This document shows, piece by piece, positions 25,099 through 32,272 of a DNA stretch of 64,000 nucleotides. The notes beneath the pieces were generated by a model. The model saw only the letters and a program-made list of their open reading frames with translations, searched no databases and was not told the DNA's origin. The stretch lies in assembly GCA_002428485.1 (NCBI GenBank), contig DIWM01000035.1, positions 29,404-93,403 on the forward strand, written 5' to 3'. This DNA is from Deltaproteobacteria bacterium UBA6106. GTDB taxonomy: Bacteria > Desulfobacterota > Syntrophorhabdia > Syntrophorhabdales > Syntrophorhabdaceae. Numbering within the stretch: the stretch's first letter is position 1; every line of letters begins with the position of its first letter. The translations under genes were made by a program, and so were the position numbers.

Positions 25099-26578
25099 CA
25101 GGGGCAGCATCCTCGTTGTAGAGGACGACAAGAACCAGAGGGGGATCATCAGGACGATCCTCATGAAGGAGGGGTTCTACATAGAAGATGTAGAGCGCGG
25201 GAAAAAGGCCATCGATATCATGAGGGCAGGCAGCTTTGACCTTGTCCTTACCGATCTGCGGCTGCCTGACGTTGACGGCACCGAGGTGCTGAAGGAGGCG
25301 AAGGCGCTCAACAAGCTTTGCCACGTCATTATCATCACGGCCTTCGGATCCATACCCTCAGCCGTGGAGGCAACAAAACTCGGCGCCTTCTACTATCTCG
25401 AAAAACCTTTTGAAAAAGATCAGCTCCTGCTCGTGATCAATAATGCAATGAACCAGGTGAGATTGCTGAAAGACAATATTATGCTGAAGAACCAGCTTGT
25501 TGACCGGTTCCACCTCGGCAACATTGTCGGCGTCCACGGAAGCATGGAGGCATTGTATAAGATCGTTCTGAGGGTAGCGCCGGCCAGCTCCACAGTTCTT
25601 ATCTATGGAGAAAGCGGCACAGGAAAGGAACTTTTTGCAAAGAGCATTCACTACAACAGCCCCAGAAAAAACAAGCCCTTTTTTGCCATCAACTGCGCGG
25701 CGATCCCGGAGACGCTTCTGGAGAGCGAACTCTTTGGTTACGAGAAGGGCGCGTTTACCGGCGCGTTTTCCAGGCACAACGGGCTTTTCGAGCAGGCAAA
25801 TAGCAGCACCCTGTTCCTCGACGAGATCGGTGACCTCACGTTAAGCACCCAGGCGAAATTGCTGAGGACCATTCAGGAGAAAGAGATACGGAGGATAGGG
25901 GGCAGAGAGACGATCAAGCTGGACGTGAGGATCATCGCCGCAACAAACAAGAAACTCGAAGACGAGATAGCAAAGGGACGGTTCAGGGAAGACCTTTATT
26001 ATCGCCTGAACGTCATTGCCTTTTCCATTCCGCCACTCAGGGAAAGGGCAACGGACATACCGCTGTTAATAGAATACTTTCTCAAGAGGCTTGACGAGTC
26101 CCACGGAACAAAAAAGACGCTTGATCCCGGCGTCCTCCAGGCGCTTTTACAATATACATGGCCCGGCAACGTGCGGCAGCTTGAATCGGTGATCGAGAGG
26201 GCCTACGTGATGTGTGACAGCGACGCCATTGACATTGACCATGTGCCCGACGAGGTGAAACAAGGCAGTGCGTCCAGCATGTCCCTTGAGAAGTTACGTT
26301 CCTCCATAGATTACCTTATTGATGCCAAGCTTACCGCGGCGGAGTACCGCCTTTATCTCTACCTTACCAAGCTCGACCCATTGGACGAAAAATTTCATGA
26401 ACAGCTTGAACCGAAAGAGATCGTCGAGAGGCTCGGCATCAACAGGGACACATTTTTCGTCGGGGTAGGAAAGCTTAGAGACCTCGGGCTATTTGATTAT
26501 AAGGCGAAAACAGGACAAGGAAGGCACCTTTCCCACGTAAAGCACCCAAAGAAGATCCATTCGGAAATATCCGACTAA
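25088..26578 (+). CDS. Sigma-54-dependent response regulator with unusual C-terminal domain
   Basis: An NtrC-type activator of 496 residues. The receiver domain (1-120) has the phosphoacceptor Asp56 in DLVLTDLRLPD. The AAA+ domain has Walker A GESGTGKELF, the sigma-54 contact loop EKGAFTGAF and Walker B LFLDEIGDL. The last 100 residues do not show the usual Fis-type helix-turn-helix. They read like a winged helix (TAAEYRLYLYLTKLD, then PKEIVERLGINRDTFFVGVG and KLRDLGLFDYK). The likely targets are just downstream, where two promoters carry paired TCGGA-N4-TCCGA palindromes. The first palindrome overlaps the 3' end of this gene. The call to activator is secure; the DNA-binding domain is inferred. 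Confidence 0.93.
   Translation: MKHDRGSILVVEDDKNQRGIIRTILMKEGFYIEDVERGKKAIDIMRAGSFDLVLTDLRLPDVDGTEVLKEAKALNKLCHVIIITAFGSIPSAVEATKLGAFYYLEKPFEKDQLLLVINNAMNQVRLLKDNIMLKNQLVDRFHLGNIVGVHGSMEALYKIVLRVAPASSTVLIYGESGTGKELFAKSIHYNSPRKNKPFFAINCAAIPETLLESELFGYEKGAFTGAFSRHNGLFEQANSSTLFLDEIGDLTLSTQAKLLRTIQEKEIRRIGGRETIKLDVRIIAATNKKLEDEIAKGRFREDLYYRLNVIAFSIPPLRERATDIPLLIEYFLKRLDESHGTKKTLDPGVLQALLQYTWPGNVRQLESVIERAYVMCDSDAIDIDHVPDEVKQGSASSMSLEKLRSSIDYLIDAKLTAAEYRLYLYLTKLDPLDEKFHEQLEPKEIVERLGINRDTFFVGVGKLRDLGLFDYKAKTGQGRHLSHVKHPKKIHSEISD
26561..26574. promoter_or_regulatory. TCGGA-N4-TCCGA operator, module A distal copy
   Basis: TCGGAAATATCCGA, overlapping the end of the sigma-54 activator gene. It lies 33 bp (about three helical turns) from the proximal copy, the same spacing as in module B at 27180/27213. 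Confidence 0.7.
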
Positions 26579-26589
26579 AATATGGCAGG

Positions 26590-26611
26590 TTAGTCGGAAA
26601 TATCCGACTAA
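26590..26611. promoter_or_regulatory. TCGGA-N4-TCCGA operator, module A proximal copy
   Basis: TTAGTCGG and CCGACTAA flank AAATAT, an almost perfect 22-bp palindrome with core at 26594-26607. It starts 78 bp upstream of the sigma-54 promoter, where enhancer sites of NtrC-type activators usually lie. Confidence 0.75.
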
Positions 26612-26671
26612 CACAGGTATTCACAACCCCTCATTGTAATAATATTATTTATTTTTAACACGTTATGATGT

Positions 26672-26686
26672 TGGCACGGTAAATGC
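26672..26686 (+). promoter_or_regulatory. Sigma-54 promoter A
   Basis: TGGCACGGTAAATGC has the invariant GG and GC with the required ten bases between them and a full TGGCAC half. It lies 52 bp before the first small exported-protein gene. Promoter B at 27291 has the same fifteen bases. Confidence 0.82.
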
Positions 26687-26738
26687 AAATAATTGTAACA
26701 TAAAAAATTAAACCATAAACGAGAGGAGGTGAAACAAT

Positions 26739-27065
26739 ATGAAGAAGATTTTCATGATCGCACTTGCAATTCTGATCAGCGTGGCATTCGTCACAACGGT
26801 GTTCGCACAGGCGCCGAAAGACGCCCCGAAGCCGGCAGCAGCCGATAAGCCCTCAGCGAAGGTAGAGAAACCCTCAGCGAAGGTAGAGAAACCGGCAAAG
26901 GTAGAGAAGGCGGAGAAACCGGCAAAGGAAAAGAAGGCGAAAAAGGAAAAGAAGGTAAAAAAGCCAAAGAAAGAAGCCCCGGCAAAGGCCGAACCTGCAA
27001 CACCGGCAGCACCGGGAGCACCAGGAACAAAAGCAACACCGGCAACACCGCCGGCAAAGAAGTAG
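26739..27065 (+). CDS. Small exported Lys/Ala/Pro-rich protein A
   Basis: A 108-residue protein with a clear Sec signal peptide (MKKIFMIALAILISVAFVTT, cleavage near VFAQA). The mature part is low-complexity, made of KVEKPSAK, EKPAKEKKAKKEKK and PATPAAPGAPG runs, strongly basic with no predicted fold. It resembles histone-H1-like or wall-associated tails, so it might bind acidic polymers; that is inference. GAGGAGGTG precedes the ATG. The first hundred bases are nearly identical to those of the gene at 27358, pointing to a recent duplication or conversion. Expression should depend on sigma-54 promoter A and the neighbouring activator. Confidence 0.82.
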   Translation: MKKIFMIALAILISVAFVTTVFAQAPKDAPKPAAADKPSAKVEKPSAKVEKPAKVEKAEKPAKEKKAKKEKKVKKPKKEAPAKAEPATPAAPGAPGTKATPATPPAKK

Positions 27066-27084
27066 TCTCTTTGCAGACAATGAG

Positions 27085-27111
27085 GGGGTGGGATCTTCTC
27101 GCCCCTTTTTT
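27085..27111 (+). terminator. Intrinsic terminator of exported protein A
   Basis: GGGGTGGG pairs with CTCGCCCC (two G-U pairs) around a short loop, followed by six T. It lies 20 bp after the stop codon. Confidence 0.85.
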
Positions 27112-27179
27112 ATTAATCAATCTCAACCAGAATAACCAAGCCCCAATAACCACCGGCAAGCCCACGAAAAAAGACATCG

Positions 27180-27193
27180 TCGGAATTATCCGA
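27180..27193. promoter_or_regulatory. TCGGA-N4-TCCGA operator, module B distal copy
   Basis: TCGGAATTATCCGA, with flanking G and C extending the arms to GTCGGA/TCCGAC. It is 33 bp from the proximal copy. Confidence 0.72.
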
Positions 27194-27212
27194 CCACCAT
27201 ACCCCTTTTTCG

Positions 27213-27226
27213 TCGGAATTATCCGA
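27213..27226. promoter_or_regulatory. TCGGA-N4-TCCGA operator, module B proximal copy
   Basis: TCGGAATTATCCGA starting 78 bp upstream of sigma-54 promoter B, exactly the distance seen in module A. Confidence 0.75.
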
Positions 27227-27290
27227 TTATGGTGCATCGTATATAATCAAAAATAATCAACTATCTCATATTATTAGAGTGTTAAGGTCG

Positions 27291-27305
27291 TGGCACGGTA
27301 AATGC
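27291..27305 (+). promoter_or_regulatory. Sigma-54 promoter B
   Basis: TGGCACGGTAAATGC, identical to promoter A, 52 bp before the second exported-protein gene. Confidence 0.82.
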
Positions 27306-27357
27306 ACAACAATGCTCATACAAGATTAAACCGTAATAGGGAAGGAGGTGAAACAAT

Positions 27358-27816
27358 ATGAAGAAGATTTTCATGATCGCACTTGCAATTCTGATCAGCG
27401 TGGCATTCGTCACAACGGTGTTCGCACAGGCGCCGAAAGACGCCCCGAAGCCGGCAGCAGCAGCCGACAAGCCGGCAGTAGATAAACCTGCAAAGGCAGA
27501 GAAGGCAGCGAAACCTGCAAAGGCAAAAGCCAAAGCCTTCACGGGCGAGGTAGTAAATGCAGATGCAGCAGCATTTGTGGCGAAGGACAAAAAAGGCGAG
27601 ATGACCTTTGACGTCAGTGGTGTAAAGGGTTACAAAGCAGAGGGTTACAAGGCTGGTGACAAGGTCGTAGTAAAATATTCTGAGAAAGACGGCAAAATGA
27701 TGGCGTCAGCCATTACGAAAGCCAAGGCTCCGGCAAAAAAAGAGGCTCCCAAGAAAGAGATGAAGAAGGAAGACAAGCCGGCAGCAACACCGCCGGCACC
27801 GCCAGCAAAGAAGTAG
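27358..27816 (+). CDS. Small exported protein B with a beta-rich central domain
   Basis: A 152-residue paralogue of the gene at 26739. The signal peptide and the first ten mature residues are identical. It then holds a central segment of about 65 residues absent from protein A (AFTGEVVNADAAAFVAKDKK, followed by a YKAGDKVVVKYSEKDGK strand pair and MMASAI). The pattern suggests a small beta-barrel such as those found in short periplasmic domains of unknown function. A Lys/Pro/Ala-rich tail ends PPAPPAKK as in A. Ribosome site GAAGGAGGTG. Regulated by module B and followed by a perfect terminator. The function is unknown. Confidence 0.85.
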   Translation: MKKIFMIALAILISVAFVTTVFAQAPKDAPKPAAAADKPAVDKPAKAEKAAKPAKAKAKAFTGEVVNADAAAFVAKDKKGEMTFDVSGVKGYKAEGYKAGDKVVVKYSEKDGKMMASAITKAKAPAKKEAPKKEMKKEDKPAATPPAPPAKK

Positions 27817-27836
27817 TATCTTTACAGACAATGAAG

Positions 27837-27862
27837 GGGTGGGATCTTCCCACCCTTTTTTT
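27837..27862 (+). terminator. Intrinsic terminator of exported protein B
   Basis: GGGTGGGA and TCCCACCC form a perfect 8-bp stem with a TCT loop, followed by seven T. Confidence 0.9.
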
Positions 27863-27900
27863 GTTTATTACGATATAGACCATGACTCAGGCACAAAACG

Positions 27901-28052
27901 ACAAGCACGAAACTCTAATATCGAAACACTAAACAATATCAAAATTCCAAACACCTAATGTTCAAAACAAATAACTCTGAACGTATTTTGATATTTGAGC
28001 ATTGGAACATTCGGAGTTGTTTAGGGTTTAGTGCTTAGAACTTCGTGCTTGT
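27901..28052. repeat. Long imperfect hairpin between convergent genes
   Basis: Outer arms 27901-27918 (ACAAGCACGAAACTCTAA) and 28035-28052 pair with two mismatches. Inside, CACTAAAC pairs with GTTTAGTG and CAATATCAAAAT with ATTTTGATATTTG. The 150-bp sequence lies between the ends of exported protein B and priA, so it may act as a two-way terminator or mRNA end structure. Related words occur at 35.47 and 35.69 kb. Confidence 0.65.
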
Positions 28053-28073
28053 ATTACGTTTCGTGCTTCAAAT

Positions 28074-30035
28074 TTAGATATTCGGCGGATCTACCTCTAT
28101 CCGCACGCCGGGCATGTCGTATATTTCCAGGAGGGTTTGATAAAGGATTTCGTCGTTTCCTTTCAGGATCATCTTCCACCTGTATGCCTTTTTCCTTTGC
28201 ACGAGAGGGCCGGTTATGTGGTCGAAGAGACCTTGTTGCGCCAAGGCATCTTTTATTTTTTTTACAACCGGCAACCCCGCTTCTTTTGTTTTTTTTACAA
28301 CTTCTACCAGGAACGCCCTCGTAAACGGCGGGAAGTCGGCAGTTTTTCTCTTATTTAATTCGTCTCTGTAGAATGCCTCCATATCAAACAGGGATGAGGG
28401 ATCCACCTTTTTCCTGCTGTCCATAAAGAAGAAGACCTCGCGGGGAGTGAGGGCGTCAAGAAGGTTGATAAGGACGTGGAACATCTTCTCGTCCGACCTG
28501 TACCCGGCCATACGTCGCATGTCTTCCCAGCCAAAGAGCACAAGGGTGTGGACATGAACGTCGTATAATTTAGAGAGAGGCTGGGTTCCTATAAGGACAT
28601 AGGGTTGTTTGCCGGACGGGAGCGGAGGCTTCGCCCTCTTTTTTCCGGCATCACCGGAAAACCTTACAACGGGATATTGAGGAAGGGCCCCCTTGAGATG
28701 CTCCTCGATATATTCAGCGCCGATCTGGCCGAACCGTATTATATTCCCCCCGCAATAGCTGCACTGTTCTTTGAACGTAAAATCTCCTGCACAGTTGTTA
28801 CATGTAAGTCTTCCCGTTTCTTTTTGATAGTTCAGCGCACCTTCGCACCGGGGGCACAGGAAGGGCTTTTTGCATTCCGCGCACTGGATAAAAGAGCCGT
28901 AATCCTTTCTGGGGGTGAAGACCGCAACGCTTTCCCCCCGCTCAAGCGCCTTGTTTGCTGTCGCAACCAACTCCTCAAGCAGCGCACCGTACGACTTGGC
29001 GATTACTTCGTGGATGTGTTCATCAAAATGCCTGTCCACCGGCCATTTACTGTCAATGAAAATAAATCCCTTTTCCCGGGCACGGTGGTATGACTCGATC
29101 GACGGAGAAGCACTGCCGATAAAAAGCCCGGTCCTTTCTATCCCTGCCCTTTGTATTGCAACGGCCGGCGGATTGAACCTGAAGCCCTCTTCGTTCCTGT
29201 ACTCGTCCTCTTCATCCCTTTCCACGACGATGCATGAAAGCCTGTTAACAGGGAGAAAAACAGCGCTTTTATTGCCAAGGATCAGGCATCCATGATCCTG
29301 CCTTGCCCTGAAATAGGCCTCCATCCTCTTTTTTAACGGTATCGATGAGCCGTACCAAAAGACGCGGTCCCTGAATGCCGCCGAAAGAGCACGGTAAAAA
29401 TAGGCGCCTGCGGAGAAATAGTCCGGGAGAAGCATCATGACGTTGTTGCCTTTTTCCAGATGGGCTGCGATAAGCTGGAGGTACCTTTCAAGGCGGCCTG
29501 AAATTTCTCCGGCATAAAGCGTCTTTTCTCCACCCGCACCGTCCCCTCCTATGGTATCGGCCGGCAGGAAGTCCGCACCGGTCAATGTGTCAAAAAGCGT
29601 GGCGGAACCTTCCCTGAGATGGTGCAGAAGGGCAATCTTCCCTGCGGCCTTTAACGCCTTTCGGAGAGGCATGCTGTCGAGGGACCCCAATGACCGCGCG
29701 TTTGCCCTGACGCAAAGATAGCGTTCAATATGGAGGGTCAGGGGCAGCGCGCATTTCAGGACAACGCCCGGAGGGGCAACATAATAGCGCGATGCCCATT
29801 CGACAAGGTCTTCAAGGGGGGCGGTAAGAAGGGGGAAGGGATCGAGCACCTCGATAATCTCTTTGAGCCCCGGACCGGTTCCTTCTTCGAAGCCGGCGAC
29901 AAAGCCGGTCAGCGTTTTGTTGTGGAAAGGAACGGCAACCCTGCTGTATTTCCGGATACAGGGCCCCCATTCATCGGGTGCAAAATATGAAAATGCCTTT
30001 GTTACCGGGATCGGTAAGGCGACATGAACGATCAT
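28074..30035 (-). CDS. priA: PriA-family primosomal protein with degraded helicase motifs
   Basis: PriA restarts stalled replication forks by recognising fork DNA and recruiting the helicase loader. The 653-residue protein aligns along its length with PriA: the N-terminal DNA-binding domain (MIVHVALPIPVTKAFSYF), helicase lobes, the zinc-binding insertion with Cys pairs at about 385-428 (CAEC, CPRC, CNNC, CSYC) and the C-terminal domain. The ATPase signatures are lost. Where other PriAs have GSGKT there is GEISGRLERY (about 176-185). The DEEH box is replaced by VVERDEEDEYR, and motif VI (QVAGRAGR) is missing. The frame is intact. It is therefore probably a structural, ATP-independent PriA. It overlaps murI by ATGA. 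Confidence 0.88.
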   Translation of the reverse strand: MIVHVALPIPVTKAFSYFAPDEWGPCIRKYSRVAVPFHNKTLTGFVAGFEEGTGPGLKEIIEVLDPFPLLTAPLEDLVEWASRYYVAPPGVVLKCALPLTLHIERYLCVRANARSLGSLDSMPLRKALKAAGKIALLHHLREGSATLFDTLTGADFLPADTIGGDGAGGEKTLYAGEISGRLERYLQLIAAHLEKGNNVMMLLPDYFSAGAYFYRALSAAFRDRVFWYGSSIPLKKRMEAYFRARQDHGCLILGNKSAVFLPVNRLSCIVVERDEEDEYRNEEGFRFNPPAVAIQRAGIERTGLFIGSASPSIESYHRAREKGFIFIDSKWPVDRHFDEHIHEVIAKSYGALLEELVATANKALERGESVAVFTPRKDYGSFIQCAECKKPFLCPRCEGALNYQKETGRLTCNNCAGDFTFKEQCSYCGGNIIRFGQIGAEYIEEHLKGALPQYPVVRFSGDAGKKRAKPPLPSGKQPYVLIGTQPLSKLYDVHVHTLVLFGWEDMRRMAGYRSDEKMFHVLINLLDALTPREVFFFMDSRKKVDPSSLFDMEAFYRDELNKRKTADFPPFTRAFLVEVVKKTKEAGLPVVKKIKDALAQQGLFDHITGPLVQRKKAYRWKMILKGNDEILYQTLLEIYDMPGVRIEVDPPNI

Positions 30036-30856
30036 GAAGAGAGAAGGAAATCTTTGAAATCAAGGTTCCTGAGGGATTTAACGCGCGTCAGCCGCTCGCC
30101 GAGGAGGCGGCCGCCGATCTCTTCGAACGCCTCCGGCGCATCGGTTACGAAATACTCGCAGCCGCCTCCGGCCTTATCGTTCAGGAGGCGTTTTTTCTCC
30201 AGGATATTTTTGACCTCTTTTGCGGTTTCCCGCCCCGTATGAACGATCGCTACGCCTTTGCCCATAATCTTTTTTATTACCTTCTCCAGTGCCGGGTAGT
30301 GTGTGCACCCCATGACAAGGACATCGATGCCGGATCGCTTCAGGTCGTTAAGGTATTTCTTTGCCATGAGATAGGCAACTTCATCGTCCTCAAGGCCCTC
30401 TTCCACGATAGGGACAAAGAGGGGGCAGGAACGCGAGATGACGACGGCACGGGGGCTGATCTTTTTGATGGATCTTTCGTATGCCATGCTCTTTATGGTG
30501 CCCTTTGTGCCGATCACGCCTATCTTCCTGTTTTTTGTATGGCTCACCGCTTCCTGTGCGCCGGGATCGATGACGCCGATAACGGGGACAGGCAGCTTTT
30601 TCTGAAGGATGTTCAAGGCGAACGCAGATGAGGTGTTGCAGGCAACGACGAGGAGCTTGATCCCTCTGGTAAGGAGGAACAGCGCGCTTTCAAGGGCATA
30701 CCTCGTAACGGTCTGCGGCGACTTGTTCCCGTAAGGCAGGCGCGCAGTATCGCCGAAGTAGACGATGTGCTCACGGGGCAGGAGCGCCTTCACCTCTTTA
30801 AGCACCGTGAGTCCACCGACGCCCGAATCGAACATGCCTATCGCAAGCTTCCGCAT
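30032..30856 (-). CDS. murI: Glutamate racemase
   Basis: MurI converts L- to D-glutamate for peptidoglycan. The 274-residue protein has the aspartate/glutamate racemase fold with DSGVGGLTVLKEV at the N-terminus, the first catalytic Cys in VVACNTSSAFAL and the second in MGCTHYPAL. Both acid/base residues around them are present. It lies upstream of priA with an ATGA overlap; no strong ribosome site is visible before the ATG at 30856. Confidence 0.95.
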   Translation of the reverse strand: MRKLAIGMFDSGVGGLTVLKEVKALLPREHIVYFGDTARLPYGNKSPQTVTRYALESALFLLTRGIKLLVVACNTSSAFALNILQKKLPVPVIGVIDPGAQEAVSHTKNRKIGVIGTKGTIKSMAYERSIKKISPRAVVISRSCPLFVPIVEEGLEDDEVAYLMAKKYLNDLKRSGIDVLVMGCTHYPALEKVIKKIMGKGVAIVHTGRETAKEVKNILEKKRLLNDKAGGGCEYFVTDAPEAFEEIGGRLLGERLTRVKSLRNLDFKDFLLSS

Positions 30857-30911
30857 GGAGAAAGATTATGGTAAGGTGGGTGAAAAGTCAAGAAAACCTA
30901 GAAGCCTAGTA

Positions 30912-31104
30912 GGGTCAGCCCTTGACATTTGACAAAATATAAGCTGGAACTTGTATCCATGGTAAGCATTGGAGCGTATCATTTATTATTAGTAGATTTT
31001 TCTGACAGCATGAGTTTTTGTTAGAAAAAGAAAAGTGAAAAAGAATATATTTAGTGGGATAATAAAAATAGATTGAGCAAAAGTCAAATGTCAAGGGCCG
31101 ACCC
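30912..31104. mobile_element. MITE-like element with 22-bp terminal inverted repeats
   Basis: The ends, 30912-30933 (beginning GGGTCAGCCCTTGACATT) and 31083-31104, are inverted copies with 21 of 22 bases matching. The 149-bp interior is AT-rich and has no reading frame. No transposase is nearby, so it is a non-autonomous element. It lies between murI and the hydrolase gene, whose ribosome site begins just outside. Similar ends occur in elements mobilised by REP-associated tyrosine transposases; that link is from memory, not shown. Confidence 0.6.
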
Positions 31105-31147
31105 CAATTCGCCCAATTCGCCGAGTAAGGAGGAGAGAGAACCGGTG

Positions 31148-31999
31148 ATGAAAACATTTTTTGCGAAAATGCCAGGGAAGTTCCTTGTTGCCGTTGCACT
31201 CGTTGTATACGCACTGAACCCAATAATTGCTTTCGGACAAACATCCCAAGAGATTGTTCGCTTGAAGACTCGTGGCGATGTGGAACAGGCCTATTGGCTA
31301 TTATACCAGGCAGCACCGGTCAGGGTTGTTGCGGTTCTTTTCACGGGCGGGTTTGGCCTCCTCAAGCTTCGCTCAACAGATTCCGGCGTGGCGTGGGATA
31401 AAAAAGGGATTAGCTATCTCGTTCTCAACAAGGATCTGTTCATTGACAGCGAAACAGCAGTCGCAATTGTTGATGCTCCGAATGACCAATGGAGCATCGG
31501 TTACACGCCAAAATTCCGCAAGAGCGATGCACACTCTACTGACGTAGGGAATATTGTTAAGGACTTGCGTGCCCGCTTTCCACAAGCAAAGATGTTTCTC
31601 GTAGGAACCAGCCAGGGTACAACATCGGCGGCTTATACAGGCAAAGCCCTTGGGAATGAGATCGATGGCATTGTGTTGACTGCCTCCGTATTTGAATGGG
31701 CCCCTTCGTCTTGGGGGTATTTAAGCGACTCGAATCTGAGCGACTTTGACTTCTCCAAAATTTCAGCCCCATTGCTCATTGTCCACCACGTAGACGACAG
31801 GTGTGTTGCCACGCCATATTCTGCGGCTGAAAAACTCGCAGGAAGATATCCGTTCATCTCGGTAAGGGGTGGCGATCCAGCACAAGACAAAGGCTGCGGC
31901 CCGAGGGGACCGCACGGTTTCTTGGGTCGTGAAGCGCAGGTTGCGACGGAGGTCAAGAACTGGATGCACGGCAGACCGTACAAGACGGAGATTCAATGA
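31148..31999 (+). CDS. Exported alpha/beta hydrolase
   Basis: A 283-residue secreted hydrolase. The signal peptide runs MKTFFAKMPGKFLVAVALVV to about FGQ. The alpha/beta-hydrolase fold has the nucleophile elbow FLVGTSQGTTSAAY (Ser), an Asp in VHHVDDRCVATP and a late His in RGPHGFLG, all in the expected order. Ester or amide substrates are possible; nothing points to one. GGAGGAG lies before GTG 31145/ATG 31148; the frame continues upstream to 31073 into the mobile element, which is unlikely to be translated. Flanked by the MITE-like element and by an attC-like half site, so it may be a newcomer. Confidence 0.8.
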   Translation: MKTFFAKMPGKFLVAVALVVYALNPIIAFGQTSQEIVRLKTRGDVEQAYWLLYQAAPVRVVAVLFTGGFGLLKLRSTDSGVAWDKKGISYLVLNKDLFIDSETAVAIVDAPNDQWSIGYTPKFRKSDAHSTDVGNIVKDLRARFPQAKMFLVGTSQGTTSAAYTGKALGNEIDGIVLTASVFEWAPSSWGYLSDSNLSDFDFSKISAPLLIVHHVDDRCVATPYSAAEKLAGRYPFISVRGGDPAQDKGCGPRGPHGFLGREAQVATEVKNWMHGRPYKTEIQ

Positions 32000-32272
32000 T
32001 CAGAAACTTGTGTCCTAACCCGCGCTTCGAGGGGACCGCCGACAAGGGCCGAAGGGGACGTACTGAAGTAATTAAATAACCTTTGGAGGCAAAAGGCTCG
32101 TTCAAGCTAAACTCCGCACTTTTGGACAACCACGAAGGGTGACATGACGAAACGATGAAAACAAAGAACAATCACAAAAATTTCGATATAGGATATACGA
32201 TTTTCTATGGGCTATGAGCTTTTACGCTTCACGAATTACGGGTTTTGCTGATAGCTGACAGCTGTGGGCTGC
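32000..32272. other. Gap between the hydrolase and trpS
   Basis: 273 bp without a believable gene. The first part (from TGTCCTAACCCGCGCTTCGA, about 32011) resembles the left half of an integron attC site, but no matching right half was found. The second part holds permuted words (CTATGGGCTATGAGC, GATAGCTGACAGCTGTGG) able to form small hairpins next to the trpS end. Confidence 0.4.

Noticed and set aside
28074..30035. PriA degraded by a frameshift or pseudogene
   Set aside because: The frame is full length, the zinc Cys pairs and C-terminal domain are intact, and it is coupled to murI, so the motif loss looks evolved rather than decayed.
30915..31316. 133-codon minus-strand frame between murI and the hydrolase
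   Set aside because: It runs through the inverted-repeat element and antisense to the hydrolase signal peptide; the composition is not protein-like.
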